NCBI GenBank assembly: GCA_038251885.1
Contig: JBBSAX010000166.1
Coordinates: 1 to 11,741 of the forward strand
From: JAHCHG01 sp038251885
GTDB lineage: Bacteria; Acidobacteriota; Blastocatellia; Pyrinomonadales; Pyrinomonadaceae
Reading direction: 5' to 3'
Length of the DNA: 11,741 bases
Positions 1-7,116 of this stretch are shown here, in pieces; position 1 is the stretch's first letter, and each line of letters starts with the position of its first letter. Position numbers and translations under genes: made by a program. The notes beneath the pieces were generated by a model. That model was given only the letters and a program-made list of their open reading frames with translations. It did not search any database and was not told the origin of the DNA.

Positions 1-345
1 AACCTCGCCGCCATTTTTTTTAACAAAATCTGCGCCGATAATTTCATTCTCCGCCCAATCGCCGCCCTTGACCAAGACATCGGGTTTTATTTCTTTAATT
101 AAATTTTCCGGTGTCGGTTCGGAAAAAATTCTGACTTCATCTACAGATTTCAAACCGAGCAAGACCTGTTTTCTATCTTCTTCGCTTAAAAAAGGACGCG
201 GCGCACCTTTTATTGCTCTGACAGATTGATCGCTATTTATCCCGACGATTAATTTTGTTCCGAATGCTTTAGCACGATTTAACAAATCTATATGTCCGGG
301 ATGAATTATATCGAAACATCCGTTTGTAAAAACTACTTTTTTCAT
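1..345 (-). CDS. rfaE2: D-glycero-beta-D-manno-heptose 1-phosphate adenylyltransferase, partial (C-terminus beyond window)
   Basis: I translated this edge gene by hand: ATG at 343-345, 115 codons to the window edge, with no stop. The protein begins MKKVVFTNGCFDIIHPGH and is a nucleotidyltransferase-fold enzyme. The HPGH motif (residues 15-18) is the family's HxGH nucleotide-binding signature. Further on come GINSDQSV (35-42), the PRPFLSEEDR stretch (about 54-63) and VKGGDW (about 92-97), all typical of RfaE2 and the HldE C-terminal domain. The family transfers AMP from ATP to heptose 1-phosphate, giving an ADP-heptose for LPS core or other surface glycans; it acts in the cytosol. The protein starts directly at the nucleotidyltransferase domain, so this is the stand-alone form and not the fused kinase-transferase HldE. 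The family is usually about 155-165 aa, so roughly 40-50 residues are missing. No Shine-Dalgarno sequence precedes the start, and 59 bp separate it from the upstream methyltransferase. A related glycerol-3-phosphate cytidylyltransferase is less likely because of the KGGDW segment. Confidence 0.9.
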   Translation of the reverse strand, partial: MKKVVFTNGCFDIIHPGHIDLLNRAKAFGTKLIVGINSDQSVRAIKGAPRPFLSEEDRKQVLLGLKSVDEVRIFSEPTPENLIKEIKPDVLVKGGDWAENEIIGADFVKKNGGEV

Positions 346-364
346 TGGAATTTTCTTTGAACAA

Positions 365-382
365 TAATTTATTAATAAATTA
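365..382. repeat. 18-bp perfect AT-only palindrome
   Basis: TAATTTATTAATAAATTA reads the same on both strands. It lies in the 59-bp gap (346-404) between the methyltransferase stop and the rfaE2 start, about 20 bp upstream of the rfaE2 ATG. It could be an operator or a weak hairpin. It contains only A and T in AT-rich surroundings, so chance is a real possibility. Confidence 0.3.
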
Positions 383-404
383 AATTTGGTTTAGATTTCT
401 ATTT

Positions 405-1163
405 TTAATAAATATAATCTGCTTTTTTCTCAAAAAATATATGAATTCCCTTGTGTCCGTGTTCGCTGAAACGAACATAGCATTTATGACAATTATTATT
501 TTGTAAAATACCGAAAATTCGGTTTAAATCGTATGTAAAAACCGGAATCAAAGGCTCTTTCTTTTGTTTTAATAATAAATTTCTTAATGAATAAATAAAC
601 GGAAAATTTCGATAAATTCTATAACGCAAAACCGAACTTAACTTTCCCGGATGATCGTAAGTCAAATGTAATGCTCCGATTCCATCTTCTTCTAATAAAT
701 CTATTATTCGCTTAAAAATATTTTCACCGATTGTGGGATTTATATGCTGAATGACGATAAAAGAATGAACAAAATCAAATTTTTCTTTTAGCCTTGACAA
801 ATCATCATCGCCTTTAACAAATTCAATATTTTCGATATTTAATTTATCGGCATTTCTTTTTGCTTCATCAAGCATTTTTTGAGAAATATCAACGCCGACT
901 GATTTTTTGCTACGTTTGGCAATCGGAATTGCCAATCTCCCGACACCGCAACCGAAATCCAGGGATCTTTTCGGATAAAAATTCGGTTTTAAGTTATTTT
1001 CAATTTCGTTCCAGATTCTTGCAGTATATTCTTCACCGGAAACAAAAAAATCCGATAAGACTTCATCGTCCAAATTTTCTTTGTTAAATTTGTTTAAGGT
1101 GACAACAGCAAAATATGGATTTTCTTCGCCGAATTGATCCCATTGTTTTTCAATTTTATTCAT
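405..1163 (-). CDS. class I SAM-dependent methyltransferase (polysaccharide cluster)
   Basis: This 252-aa protein is a probable cytosolic methyltransferase that acts on a sugar or lipid-linked glycan; the substrate is unknown. The SAM-binding motif I is LDFGCGVGRLAIPIA (68-82). It is followed by the acidic strand VGVDIS (89-94), with D92 expected to bind the SAM ribose, and by GDDDL near 118-122. The segment after motif II, FDFVHSFIVIQHI (129-141), is the usual motif in this superfamily. The N-terminus WDQFGEENPYFAV (8-20) resembles a WxxF..(D/E)PYxAV opening that I associate with class I methyltransferases near glycan genes. The start overlaps the end of the polymerase gene by 8 bp (ATGAATAA), so translation is probably coupled. 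An AAAGGG Shine-Dalgarno core at 1172-1177, 8 nt upstream of the ATG, supports this start. The C-terminal 80 residues are basic and aromatic with no motif I recognise. Confidence 0.85.
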   Translation of the reverse strand: MNKIEKQWDQFGEENPYFAVVTLNKFNKENLDDEVLSDFFVSGEEYTARIWNEIENNLKPNFYPKRSLDFGCGVGRLAIPIAKRSKKSVGVDISQKMLDEAKRNADKLNIENIEFVKGDDDLSRLKEKFDFVHSFIVIQHINPTIGENIFKRIIDLLEEDGIGALHLTYDHPGKLSSVLRYRIYRNFPFIYSLRNLLLKQKKEPLIPVFTYDLNRIFGILQNNNCHKCYVRFSEHGHKGIHIFFEKKADYIY

Positions 1164-2682
1164 TTTTATAGCCCTTTCGCATATTTCCTATAGATATTCT
1201 CAAAATGATCACACCGACAACCGATACAACACCAACTTTAATCATATATGGAACAATCGAACCGTAAAAACTTTCATACGAAATACTTGTCAAAAGCATA
1301 TAAAAAAGCACAACCCGATAAAATGAAAATTCCTGATTTTCAATAAATGTGGCATACAATATGCGAATCAAAAATCCTAGAAAAATCATTCCTAATGGAA
1401 TACCAATCGGTCCGAAGTTGCGTAATAAATCTCCCATTGGGGTGATGGTAAAAGAATTTTCCCCATAATCGAAGTATAAATCTCCATATTTTCGAGGTTC
1501 GGACGCAACGGGTTTATCCGACCAAATCACTCGTGGTATGAAAAAGGTTACGCTGTCTTTATAGATATTATTATCCAAACCGTAACTTTCCTCATATGGC
1601 TTTAATTTTTCATAATTGGCAACGACAACCGCCAGAGAACTCACCGCCTCTATTCTTTCCGCCAAAGCAGCAAAACCATTTCCCAAAGTAACGCTTAAAT
1701 CCTGTTCAGAAACTTTATCAAAAGTTTTGAAGATATACTCCGTATATTCTTCCATACTGACTTGCCTTTCTGTTTGCTTGATATTCCGAAAAGTTGTTCC
1801 ATAAATCATTCCGACAATCAAAGCAAAAGCAAGAATTAATCCGGCATAAACACGATGTTGAACTTGAATTTTTCTGCCTGATAATACGAAGGCAAATGCA
1901 ATGAGAATAAATATTTGAATTAAACTGCCACGATTACCTTGAAAAGCCGCTTTAATCAATGAAGTCAGAAGTAAAATTCCGATTATGAAGTAATAATTGG
2001 AATTTAGTTTTTCAGTTTTAAAGATACACAACCAGAGCAGAAAACTTGCTTGCAACCAAAAAAGAGTTAAGAGAAATAAAATTCCGTCATATGCTCCAAT
2101 CTCTTCCACCTTTTGAAAACCGATAATTCCACCAAAAAATGCCAAAACCGTATTAACCAAACCTATCGCCAGCAGAACCAAACCGGGAATCAGCAATCGA
2201 GATGAATTCCATTTCAACACAGGCAACCAATTTTCAAATTTTGCTCCGACAAATCTGCCGACCGGAAGAAAGAAACCAAGCGTTAATCCCCCATATCCCA
2301 GCATTACATAAACCAAAGTAAGTGGTAAATTATAGTGCTGATCTTCGATAAAGGACAAAAAATATGGCTCGGAAATACCACTAGCCAAAACCAGACCACC
2401 GAGAAAAAAAGCCGGAAAAAAATAAGACCAAGCGGCAAAAACAAGTGGATGAAAAAAGTTGAATCTTCCTTTGTAATACAAATAAATGCTGGGCGCGGCA
2501 ATGACAAGTCCTGAAGCAAACACCCAGGGCATTAGATACATTTCCCTAAACGGATTAAAATCGTCCGTTGTCAAAATTAAAAGAGTAAAAAACCCGATTA
2601 CAACTAACGTCAATATTCCAACTACAGGAATCAAAAGAGTTCTATCTTTTTTGAAATTTATCTGGCTATTTTGATTCAACAT
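1156..2682 (-). CDS. wzy: Wzy-type O-antigen / oligosaccharide repeat-unit polymerase
   Basis: This 508-aa integral inner-membrane protein has about 11-13 predicted membrane segments. Clear ones lie near 17-38, 50-69, 78-100, 120-140, 163-185, 200-220, 229-246, 253-267, 277-295, 424-442, 455-470 and 476-496. A large periplasmic-type hydrophilic loop spans roughly 298-415. The loop ends with FIPRVIWSDKP (381-391) and then PMGDLLRNFGPIGIP (415-429). The PRxIWxDKP element and the following GD..R.FG..G.P element are typical of O-antigen polymerases of the oligosaccharide repeat-unit polymerase group. QGNRGS (248-253) is another arginine-containing motif often seen in this group. The expected role is to join lipid-linked repeat units in the periplasm. 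The gene starts 26 bp after the FkbM methyltransferase stop with only a weak AGAAG upstream, and its end overlaps the next methyltransferase. Wzy proteins diverge strongly, so the assignment rests on topology, the loop motif and the cluster. A WaaL-type ligase is the main alternative. Confidence 0.8.
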   Translation of the reverse strand: MLNQNSQINFKKDRTLLIPVVGILTLVVIGFFTLLILTTDDFNPFREMYLMPWVFASGLVIAAPSIYLYYKGRFNFFHPLVFAAWSYFFPAFFLGGLVLASGISEPYFLSFIEDQHYNLPLTLVYVMLGYGGLTLGFFLPVGRFVGAKFENWLPVLKWNSSRLLIPGLVLLAIGLVNTVLAFFGGIIGFQKVEEIGAYDGILFLLTLFWLQASFLLWLCIFKTEKLNSNYYFIIGILLLTSLIKAAFQGNRGSLIQIFILIAFAFVLSGRKIQVQHRVYAGLILAFALIVGMIYGTTFRNIKQTERQVSMEEYTEYIFKTFDKVSEQDLSVTLGNGFAALAERIEAVSSLAVVVANYEKLKPYEESYGLDNNIYKDSVTFFIPRVIWSDKPVASEPRKYGDLYFDYGENSFTITPMGDLLRNFGPIGIPLGMIFLGFLIRILYATFIENQEFSFYRVVLFYMLLTSISYESFYGSIVPYMIKVGVVSVVGVIILRISIGNMRKGYKNE

Positions 2683-2708
2683 TTTTAATACTTCTACTAA
2701 GTTTGCGA

Positions 2709-3617
2709 CTATTTTATTGTAAAACTAGCAAGCCGATTTTGATAATGATTTTGGGGAATACACAAAACATTTGCGCCAATATCATTCGGATTAAACTTTT
2801 CAATTTTCTCTAAATTAAAATTTCTTTCGTTGATGGCAAAAAACTCATAATCATACTGACTTTTGATAAATTGGATTATGTCATTCGGCAAATAGCCGAA
2901 ACCTTTTGTAGTATCCAAAGCCATTTCGATCTCAAAAATCGGCGGAATTTCTTGTTCAAAAAAACTCGTTGCGCCCCTGAGCATTGTCAATTCCGCACCT
3001 TCGATGTCAACTTTAACAAACTTTACATTATCAATCTTATTTTCCTGCAAATACGAATTTACCGTTTCAACCTTGCATTTATACGCCGTAAAATCGGATT
3101 TTCCAAAATTCGACATTGAGGCATGTCCGTCCGGCAAATCGTCGAAAATATGTAAATCCATTTCACCTTTCTGTTCGCCAAGTGCGAAATTATTTAAGCG
3201 CACAACATCTGAATTAATGTTTGATTTTACATTTTCTTCCAAGACTTTGAAAGTTGGAGGAACAGGTTCGAACGAATGAACTTCCCCTTTTTCTCCCACT
3301 AAAGTTTGCAAAAGCGTCGTGAACCAACCGATATTTCCGCCGATGTCAAAACAGACATCGCCCGGTTTTACAATATTTTTTATGACACTCGTAATCGCCG
3401 GTTCGTATTCGCCGAGAAAATAAATGAAATAAGCAAAATGATTGTCAAAATTAACTTTTAAGGTTCTGCCGTCAAAAGTTTTGGCAACAACCTGTTTCGG
3501 CAAATCTTTTTCTAAACCCAAACTCGCCAGCGCAAGGCGATATTTTCCTTTTCTGATCGGCGAATAGAATGTGTAGAGCCTTGTTAATTTTTGTATAAAT
3601 CCTAAATCCGTTTTCAT
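2709..3617 (-). CDS. FkbM-family methyltransferase
   Basis: This 302-aa SAM-dependent methyltransferase carries the FkbM hallmarks. The SAM loop is DVCFDIGGNIGWFT (87-100), HSFEPVPPTF (114-123) follows the second strand, and KVDIEGAELTMLRGA (202-216) is the most diagnostic motif. Family members O-methylate hydroxyl groups on sugars or polyketides, and in glycan clusters they usually act on a hexose or deoxyhexose; the acceptor here cannot be read from sequence. About 45 N-terminal residues precede the core and may contact the acceptor or membrane, though no membrane segment is obvious. The start lies 3 bp after the preceding stop (TAA-TTT-ATG) with no Shine-Dalgarno sequence, so translation probably depends on coupling to the upstream gene. 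It is followed 26 bp later by the polymerase gene. Confidence 0.9.
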   Translation of the reverse strand: MKTDLGFIQKLTRLYTFYSPIRKGKYRLALASLGLEKDLPKQVVAKTFDGRTLKVNFDNHFAYFIYFLGEYEPAITSVIKNIVKPGDVCFDIGGNIGWFTTLLQTLVGEKGEVHSFEPVPPTFKVLEENVKSNINSDVVRLNNFALGEQKGEMDLHIFDDLPDGHASMSNFGKSDFTAYKCKVETVNSYLQENKIDNVKFVKVDIEGAELTMLRGATSFFEQEIPPIFEIEMALDTTKGFGYLPNDIIQFIKSQYDYEFFAINERNFNLEKIEKFNPNDIGANVLCIPQNHYQNRLASFTIK

Positions 3618-3620
3618 AAA

Positions 3621-4295
3621 TTAAGTTTGACTCAAACCGCAAACCGCAATTACACCGTCGCTCAATTGCGGCGAAAATTTCACGCAAATATCGTTGAAAA
3701 CATTATAATACCAACGATTAAAAGGACGATGTTCATCACCGATGTCATAAAAATAAAAATCTTTAACTGTCAGATTTTCTCTGTTTATCGCTAAACTCAA
3801 GGTTTTATAAGAATAATAAGCAACGTGATCGGGATGAACAGGTTCATTTTCACCGCCTTTTCCGCGAAGTCCGTAAACTATAAATCTGAAGGCGCAATAC
3901 GCATTTACCGTTGTAATTATCAGATTTGTTTCGGGATTCATAAATCTTTGAATTCCTTGCAAAAAAAGTCCCGGATTTCTCAGATGTTCGATTATTTCTC
4001 CGGCAATAATGACATCAAAAGTTTCGTTCAGTTCAACTTTTTCCAATTTTTCCAAATCCGCCTGAAAAAGATTTCTTACGCCCGAATCTTGCAAAATATC
4101 AATTCCCGCCTGATCGTAATCGAAACCATAAAGTTCTTTTGCCGTTTTTCCGAGTTCGGTATGCAGAAGCATTTCGTTTTCAATAGCTTCTTTTGTGTAT
4201 GGATAATTTGTGCATCCGAGATGCAAAATTTTTTTTCCTGCACAGGCGTTCTTTATGAATTCAACTCTTTGAACGAGTTCTATCTTTTTACTCAT
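3621..4295 (-). CDS. class I SAM-dependent methyltransferase
   Basis: This 224-aa protein has the class I methyltransferase layout: motif I as ILHLGCTNYPYT (23-34), an acidic second strand YGFDYDQAGI (56-65), FQADLEKL (77-84), and FDVIIAGEIIEHLRNP (93-108), where the GExxEH element is common in the Methyltransf_11/23 group. Motif I has HLGC in place of the more usual D/E-x-GxGxG, an altered but known variant. The region after residue 140 (RGKGGENEPVHPDH, then YSYKTL) probably forms the acceptor side. The likely role is modification or capping of the glycan or its lipid-linked intermediate in the cytosol; the substrate is unknown. The gene begins 9 bp after the flippase stop without a Shine-Dalgarno sequence and ends 3 bp before the FkbM gene. 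The A8 run in codons 20-23 is noted separately. Confidence 0.85.
   Translation of the reverse strand: MSKKIELVQRVEFIKNACAGKKILHLGCTNYPYTKEAIENEMLLHTELGKTAKELYGFDYDQAGIDILQDSGVRNLFQADLEKLEKVELNETFDVIIAGEIIEHLRNPGLFLQGIQRFMNPETNLIITTVNAYCAFRFIVYGLRGKGGENEPVHPDHVAYYSYKTLSLAINRENLTVKDFYFYDIGDEHRPFNRWYYNVFNDICVKFSPQLSDGVIAVCGLSQT
3625..3637. repeat. 13-bp palindrome across a gene junction
   Basis: GTTTGACTCAAAC is a perfect palindrome around one central base. It covers the last codons of the class I methyltransferase and lies just upstream of the FkbM start. As RNA the arms are too close to form a hairpin, so it would matter only as a protein-binding site in DNA. It also encodes residues LSQT, so chance is likely. 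Confidence 0.2.
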
Positions 4296-4304
4296 TAATA
4301 ATTT

Positions 4305-5810
4305 TTAGCGTCGGAGAATATTTTTTACAAAAAGTTTTTCGTCATCGGTTATAAAACCCATTATCCACACAAATAAACAATAAACAATTCCGCCGCAAAA
4401 AGTTGAAAGTAGAAATGTCAGCCAAGAAACCGATAGATTTCTGATGATCAATTCTTCGACAAATGCGGCAATTAAGACGGAAACCGTTAAAATTCCGACG
4501 ATTTTCAGCCAAAATTCAATCTGAACTTTTTCAAAAAACCATTTTTCAACGTAAAATATCGAGAAAAATATCGTTGAAAATCCGGCTAATCGTGCAATTG
4601 CAACTCCGTAACTGCCATAATTATTCGTTAAAGTAAGCATTCCTGAAATTGCGATAATTAAACAAATGGCAAACATTTTAAAATTGTAATTAGGAAATCC
4701 CAAACCTTCCGTCATTTGCCACGAAACCGTTAGAATTGCTAATAACCCGAAAGTAATTGTATGAATAACTAAAAGCGTCGAGGATTTTTCGGCAAAAGTA
4801 TTTCCCATCCAGAGCGTTAAAAACTCCGTGCTTTGAACAATCAAAGTCATCGCCATAAAAACCACGAGCAAACAAACGATTTTCGTCGCTTTTTTATAAA
4901 GCCGCAGAAGTTTTTCCTTTTCGTCTTTTAGTTCGCTTGCCAATGGGAACAAAACCAGCAGTAAACTCGATATAAAACTGTGAATATAAAGACTTAACAT
5001 CATCGGAACGACATAATAAGTCAAAACTTCCGAACCGAGGTTGCGTGTCACCCAACCTCTTTCAAAGAGCAATAAAACATTAGCTAAAATTTGATAACCG
5101 ATCACACCGGAACTGAATTTCAAAACTAATTTCAAGGTTTCTCTTGAAAATCGAAAACTTATCCCGAATTCAGGTAACAGTTTTCTTGCGGTTAAAAAAT
5201 AGATTGCACAAGTTATTACAGAAATTATCAAATTCCAAGAAAGTAAAGTAACTAATCCGTAACCGTAAAGTGCCAACAGAATATTACCGATTATCAAGGA
5301 AAATATGTTGAAATTAAATATCTTAGAAAAAACGTCAAAGCGATGTATTCCCTGCAAAATCGCACTAAAAACCTGAATCAGCATCGAAAAAAATATGATT
5401 CCGGCGGCAATATAAAACGAATAAATTGTTTTGCTTTGCGATGCCGTTTCGATCTTGAAAACATCTAAAACTAGCCAGTTTGCCAAAAGAAAAATTATTG
5501 AAACGCCGATTAATCCAACCGCTATATTCAAGAAAAATGTCGCCGAAATTACATCTTTTATTTTTTCACTTTCTCCGCTCGAACGGTATTCGGCGATGTA
5601 TTTCGTGATAGCCCGACCGATTCCAAAGTTAAATGAATATGCGATGAAACCGAGAACAAGCGCGTAAATGCCGTAATCATCGTTGCCCAAAGCCTTGACC
5701 AGAATCGGTGTGGCAAAAAAACTGAGTCCGAGCGGCAAAACCCACGTTGAGAATCCATATAAAACATTCCTAAAGATGCTTTTGCTGCTTTCGGCTGATT
5801 TTTTTTCCAT
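4305..5810 (-). CDS. wzx: Wzx-type flippase / polysaccharide transporter (MOP superfamily)
   Basis: This 501-aa protein is almost entirely hydrophobic, with about 12-14 membrane segments, which fits the multidrug/oligosaccharidyl-lipid/polysaccharide (MOP) exporters. The opening FRNVLYGFSTWVLPLGLSF (13-31), then ATPILVKALGNDDYGIYAL (33-51) and GIGRAITKYIAEY (63-75), is the typical N-terminal signature of the polysaccharide synthase/flippase family (a G.AR..T.YIAE-like stretch with G.YAL). Expected function is moving the undecaprenyl-linked repeat unit from the cytosolic to the periplasmic face of the inner membrane. Charged loops lie at about 290-308 (ELKDEKEKLLRLYKK) and 418-431. Length is normal for the family. 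The start is 4 bp after the GT4 stop with no Shine-Dalgarno sequence, and codons 2-4 form an A8 run. An acting role as the paired flippase of the Wzy protein in the same operon is inferred from context. Confidence 0.9.
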   Translation of the reverse strand: MEKKSAESSKSIFRNVLYGFSTWVLPLGLSFFATPILVKALGNDDYGIYALVLGFIAYSFNFGIGRAITKYIAEYRSSGESEKIKDVISATFFLNIAVGLIGVSIIFLLANWLVLDVFKIETASQSKTIYSFYIAAGIIFFSMLIQVFSAILQGIHRFDVFSKIFNFNIFSLIIGNILLALYGYGLVTLLSWNLIISVITCAIYFLTARKLLPEFGISFRFSRETLKLVLKFSSGVIGYQILANVLLLFERGWVTRNLGSEVLTYYVVPMMLSLYIHSFISSLLLVLFPLASELKDEKEKLLRLYKKATKIVCLLVVFMAMTLIVQSTEFLTLWMGNTFAEKSSTLLVIHTITFGLLAILTVSWQMTEGLGFPNYNFKMFAICLIIAISGMLTLTNNYGSYGVAIARLAGFSTIFFSIFYVEKWFFEKVQIEFWLKIVGILTVSVLIAAFVEELIIRNLSVSWLTFLLSTFCGGIVYCLFVWIMGFITDDEKLFVKNILRR

Positions 5811-5814
5811 TCGA

Positions 5815-7029
5815 TTAATTAAATGATTCTAAATAACTCTTCAGCGCAATCTGTGCAACAACTTTTTCATTAAAATTCGCCAGAACAAATTCACGTCCGT
5901 TTTTTGAAAGTTTTTCTCTTAAATGTTTGTCATTTTTCAAAGTATTTATTGCTTCTGCCAAATGCTTTGAGTCGCCCGCTTCGATTAACCAACCTGTTTC
6001 CAGATGTTTAACCGCTTCGGGAATCGCATTTACATTTGTTGAAATACTCGGAATTCCCAAAGCCATTGCTTCCAATAAAGAAATCGGCAAACCTTCCTGA
6101 AAACTGACAAGCGCGAAAACATCTGCCAACCGCATCAATTTGAACAAATCAATATGTTCCTTACCGACCTGATCGGATGTGATAAAAATAAAATTCTCGC
6201 CAAGACCGTAACCTTTCGCTTTATTCAAATCTTCATCGCCCGGTTTTGAGTTTGAAATCCAGACAAAAGCTATATCTTTGTCTTTTTCAAAAACCTTTTT
6301 TGCCGCTTCTAAAAATGTCCAACGACCTTTTCGATCAATAAATTGCCCGACACAAAATACTAAAAATTTATCTTTTGGAATATTAAATTTTAGCTTTAAT
6401 TTTTCCGAATCAATTTCCGTCTTCAAGGCTTCTTCAATCTCGTCCGGGTTGACATTCGTATATGTAACCTTTGTTTTTTCGTAAAATTCGAGCGAAACAA
6501 GCGGTTTCAAACTCTTTTTTGCATCTTCATTCGACGGAAAAATATAAAAATTATCAAATTTTGTTATCAAAGAAAATTTTAGTTTCCAAAGCAAATACCG
6601 CCATTTTGAAACCGGCGGCAGCGAATTGTGCATTGTGATAAAAACATTTGCTCTCAAGCATAAATACAAAATTGCAACAAGTGATTGCCACGGCGCAAAT
6701 TCAATGTGAATGATGCTGTTATGCAAATCATTTTTTCCTAATTGCCGAAGAACTTCAAACTCGCTCCGAAATTTTCTCCAATGTCTTTCAATCTTTCTTT
6801 TCAGCGTTTCGGCTGAACTTATATCTGAACGGTTTTCCAGAAATTCATATTCGACATCAAGTTGTTCGATAAATCTCAAAAGCTGTTCGTCGGAGTTCGC
6901 CGGTAAAATAATTTTTATCTCTGCTTTATCTTTTATTTCCCGAATTAACCCGAAAAAATAAATCTGCGCGCCGCCCCATTCCTTATAATTCCAGACATAA
7001 AATATTTTTTTTAGTTTTGAGTTCGGCAT
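5815..7029 (-). CDS. GT4-family glycosyltransferase
   Basis: This is a GT-B fold, retaining glycosyltransferase of family 4, 404 aa from the ATG at 7027-7029. Numbered from that ATG, the N-terminal acceptor domain carries YKEWGGAQIYFFGLI (about 15-29, with the family's GGA loop) and FITMHNSLP (about 130-138). The C-terminal nucleotide-sugar domain has VFCVGQFIDRKG (about 224-235) and SFQEGLPISLLEAMALGIP (about 309-327). The latter contains the EX7E motif, with E312 and E320 expected to contact the sugar nucleotide. It should add one sugar to the lipid-linked repeat unit at the cytosolic face; donor and acceptor are unknown. An in-frame TTG at 7048-7050 would add 7 residues (MKSENPG). I prefer the ATG because neither start has a Shine-Dalgarno sequence and ATG is the stronger codon. 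The stop is 4 bp before the flippase start. Confidence 0.88.
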   Translation of the reverse strand: MPNSKLKKIFYVWNYKEWGGAQIYFFGLIREIKDKAEIKIILPANSDEQLLRFIEQLDVEYEFLENRSDISSAETLKRKIERHWRKFRSEFEVLRQLGKNDLHNSIIHIEFAPWQSLVAILYLCLRANVFITMHNSLPPVSKWRYLLWKLKFSLITKFDNFYIFPSNEDAKKSLKPLVSLEFYEKTKVTYTNVNPDEIEEALKTEIDSEKLKLKFNIPKDKFLVFCVGQFIDRKGRWTFLEAAKKVFEKDKDIAFVWISNSKPGDEDLNKAKGYGLGENFIFITSDQVGKEHIDLFKLMRLADVFALVSFQEGLPISLLEAMALGIPSISTNVNAIPEAVKHLETGWLIEAGDSKHLAEAINTLKNDKHLREKLSKNGREFVLANFNEKVVAQIALKSYLESFN

Positions 7030-7066
7030 TCCCGGGTTTTCTGATTTCAAGTAGATTGTTAATAGT

Positions 7067-7080
7067 CAGACAGCAGACAG
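7067..7080. repeat. tandem heptamer, two perfect copies of CAGACAG
   Basis: CAGACAGCAGACAG lies in the gap between the GT2 stop and the GT4 start, 17 bp upstream of the possible TTG start and about 38 bp upstream of the ATG. On the coding strand it reads CTGTCTGCTGTCTG. It is GC-richer than the DNA around it. Two copies are too few to call it a functional variable repeat. Confidence 0.5.
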
Positions 7081-7116
7081 TTCAGGTATAACTTTAAGGT
7101 TTTGTTTATCTTTGAA

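Noticed and set aside
3825..4298. 157-codon plus-strand open frame opposite the class I methyltransferase
   Set aside because: Its product is rich in Phe, Ile, Ser and Cys with no recognisable motif, as expected for the complement of an AT-rich gene. The minus-strand gene has clear SAM motifs over the same bases.
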